Assembly: GCA_016932895.1 (NCBI GenBank)
Contig: JAFGCA010000324.1
Location: forward strand, 1 to 6,188
Direction of reading: 5' to 3'
Length of the DNA stretch: 6,188 bases
Origin: Sedimentisphaerales bacterium
Lineage (GTDB): Bacteria; Planctomycetota; Phycisphaerae; Sedimentisphaerales; SG8-4
A model generated the notes under the pieces. That model made no database searches and was not told the DNA's origin. It saw only the letters and a program-made list of their open reading frames with translations. Numbering within the stretch: the stretch's first letter is position 1; the number at the start of each line of letters is the position of its first letter. A program made the translations under genes and the position numbers. Positions 5,868-6,188 of this stretch are shown here, one piece after another.

Positions 5868-5969
5868 ATGTCTTCCGTGAGAGGCCCCGACTACGCGAGG
5901 AGTCTCCGGAAGGCCGCGACACTATTCAATAATGAGGAGTCGATGCATGGATTTGACAGTCAGTATTGA
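5868..5969 (+). CDS. Possible short leader ORF overlapping the E1 alpha start
   Basis: An ATG at 5868, only a few bases after the predicted transcription start, opens a 33-codon frame that ends at a TGA (5967-5969), 23 bases inside the E1 alpha gene in a different frame. The peptide (starting MSSVRGPDYARS) has no known motif. No ribosome binding site fits in front of it, so it could be read only as a nearly leaderless message. It is more likely chance than real, but the overlap would allow translational coupling. Confidence 0.15.
   Translation: MSSVRGPDYARSLRKAATLFNNEESMHGFDSQY
5935..5939 (+). promoter_or_regulatory. Ribosome binding site of the E1 alpha gene
   Basis: AGGAG stands seven bases before the ATG at 5947 and fixes that start. 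The nearer ATG at 5943 is out of frame with the dehydrogenase and lies only three bases from the site. Confidence 0.75.
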
Positions 5970-6188
5970 GGATACGCGCGAAACACCCGTTCCCTCCCTC
6001 AAGGACCTGATTGCCGACGGGACCATCACGCCTGACACGGCCAGGGACTGGCTCAGGACTATCTACGAGATTCGCTTCTTCGAGGAGAAGGTCTTCGAGC
6101 TGCTGGGCCAGAATATCATCAAGGGCGCTTCGCACCTGTACGCGGGCGAAGAGGCCGTCGCCACCGGAGCCATCGCCGCCATCGAGCA
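5947..6188 (+). CDS. Thiamine-diphosphate-dependent 2-oxoacid (pyruvate-type) dehydrogenase E1 alpha subunit, 3' end missing
   Basis: The frame is open from an ATG at 5947 to the window edge (80 complete codons). With the beta subunit, E1 alpha decarboxylates a 2-oxoacid on thiamine diphosphate and passes the acyl group to the lipoyl E2. Visible are the N-terminal helix region with YEIRFFEEKVFELL (40-53) and HLYAGEEAVATGAIAA (63-78), which correspond to the conserved start of PdhA/AcoA-type alpha chains, including His63. The thiamine-binding GDG region would lie beyond the edge. Pyruvate dehydrogenase, acetoin dehydrogenase and branched-chain E1 alpha are alike in this part, so the substrate is not settled. 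E1 beta and E2 genes are expected downstream. Transcription probably starts at the promoter at 5829-5857. Confidence 0.88.
   Translation, partial: MDLTVSIEDTRETPVPSLKDLIADGTITPDTARDWLRTIYEIRFFEEKVFELLGQNIIKGASHLYAGEEAVATGAIAAIE

Overview
The window looks like chromosomal DNA from a GC-rich bacterium that degrades complex polysaccharides. The protein set (formylglycine sulfatase, secreted DUF4038/GH140-type glycosidase, aldolase-dehydrogenase fusion for a sugar phosphate) recalls the Planctomycetota/Kiritimatiellota/Lentisphaerota part of the PVC superphylum. That placement is inference from gene content only. Genes have clear Shine-Dalgarno sites, and several promoters have -35 and -10 boxes separated by 17 bases.

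Layout. A sulfatase cut by the left edge ends at 1182 and is followed at once by a GC hairpin. A probable promoter (1252-1280) leads into a 654-residue class II aldolase/short-chain dehydrogenase fusion (1329-3293), which ends at an intrinsic terminator (3400-3432). Twenty bases further on, a strong promoter (3453-3481) fires into about 650 bases with no convincing protein gene but many perfect or near-perfect stem-loops: a candidate structured noncoding RNA. On the opposite strand, 4165-5628 encodes a secreted DUF4038 glycoside hydrolase related to the GH140 apiosidases. A divergent control region (5629-5946) separates it from the start of a thiamine-diphosphate-dependent dehydrogenase E1 alpha subunit (5947 to the right edge).

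How the genes may fit together. The sulfatase and the hydrolase would strip sulfate and sugar from a polysaccharide outside the cytoplasm. The aldolase-dehydrogenase would split a ketose phosphate and process the aldehyde or alcohol. The E1 alpha gene opens a 2-oxoacid (pyruvate-type) dehydrogenase operon in central metabolism. The genes do not form one operon: each has its own promoter or terminator signals, so the shared pathway is an inference.

Most notable points: (1) the unassigned RNA locus at 3488-4118, insulated from the upstream gene by a terminator and driven by its own promoter; (2) a run of eight G (minus strand) inside the 17-base spacer of the hydrolase promoter, the arrangement used by phase-variable promoters; (3) an isolated minus-strand terminator between the two divergent promoters. 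No tRNA, rRNA, CRISPR array or insertion sequence was seen.
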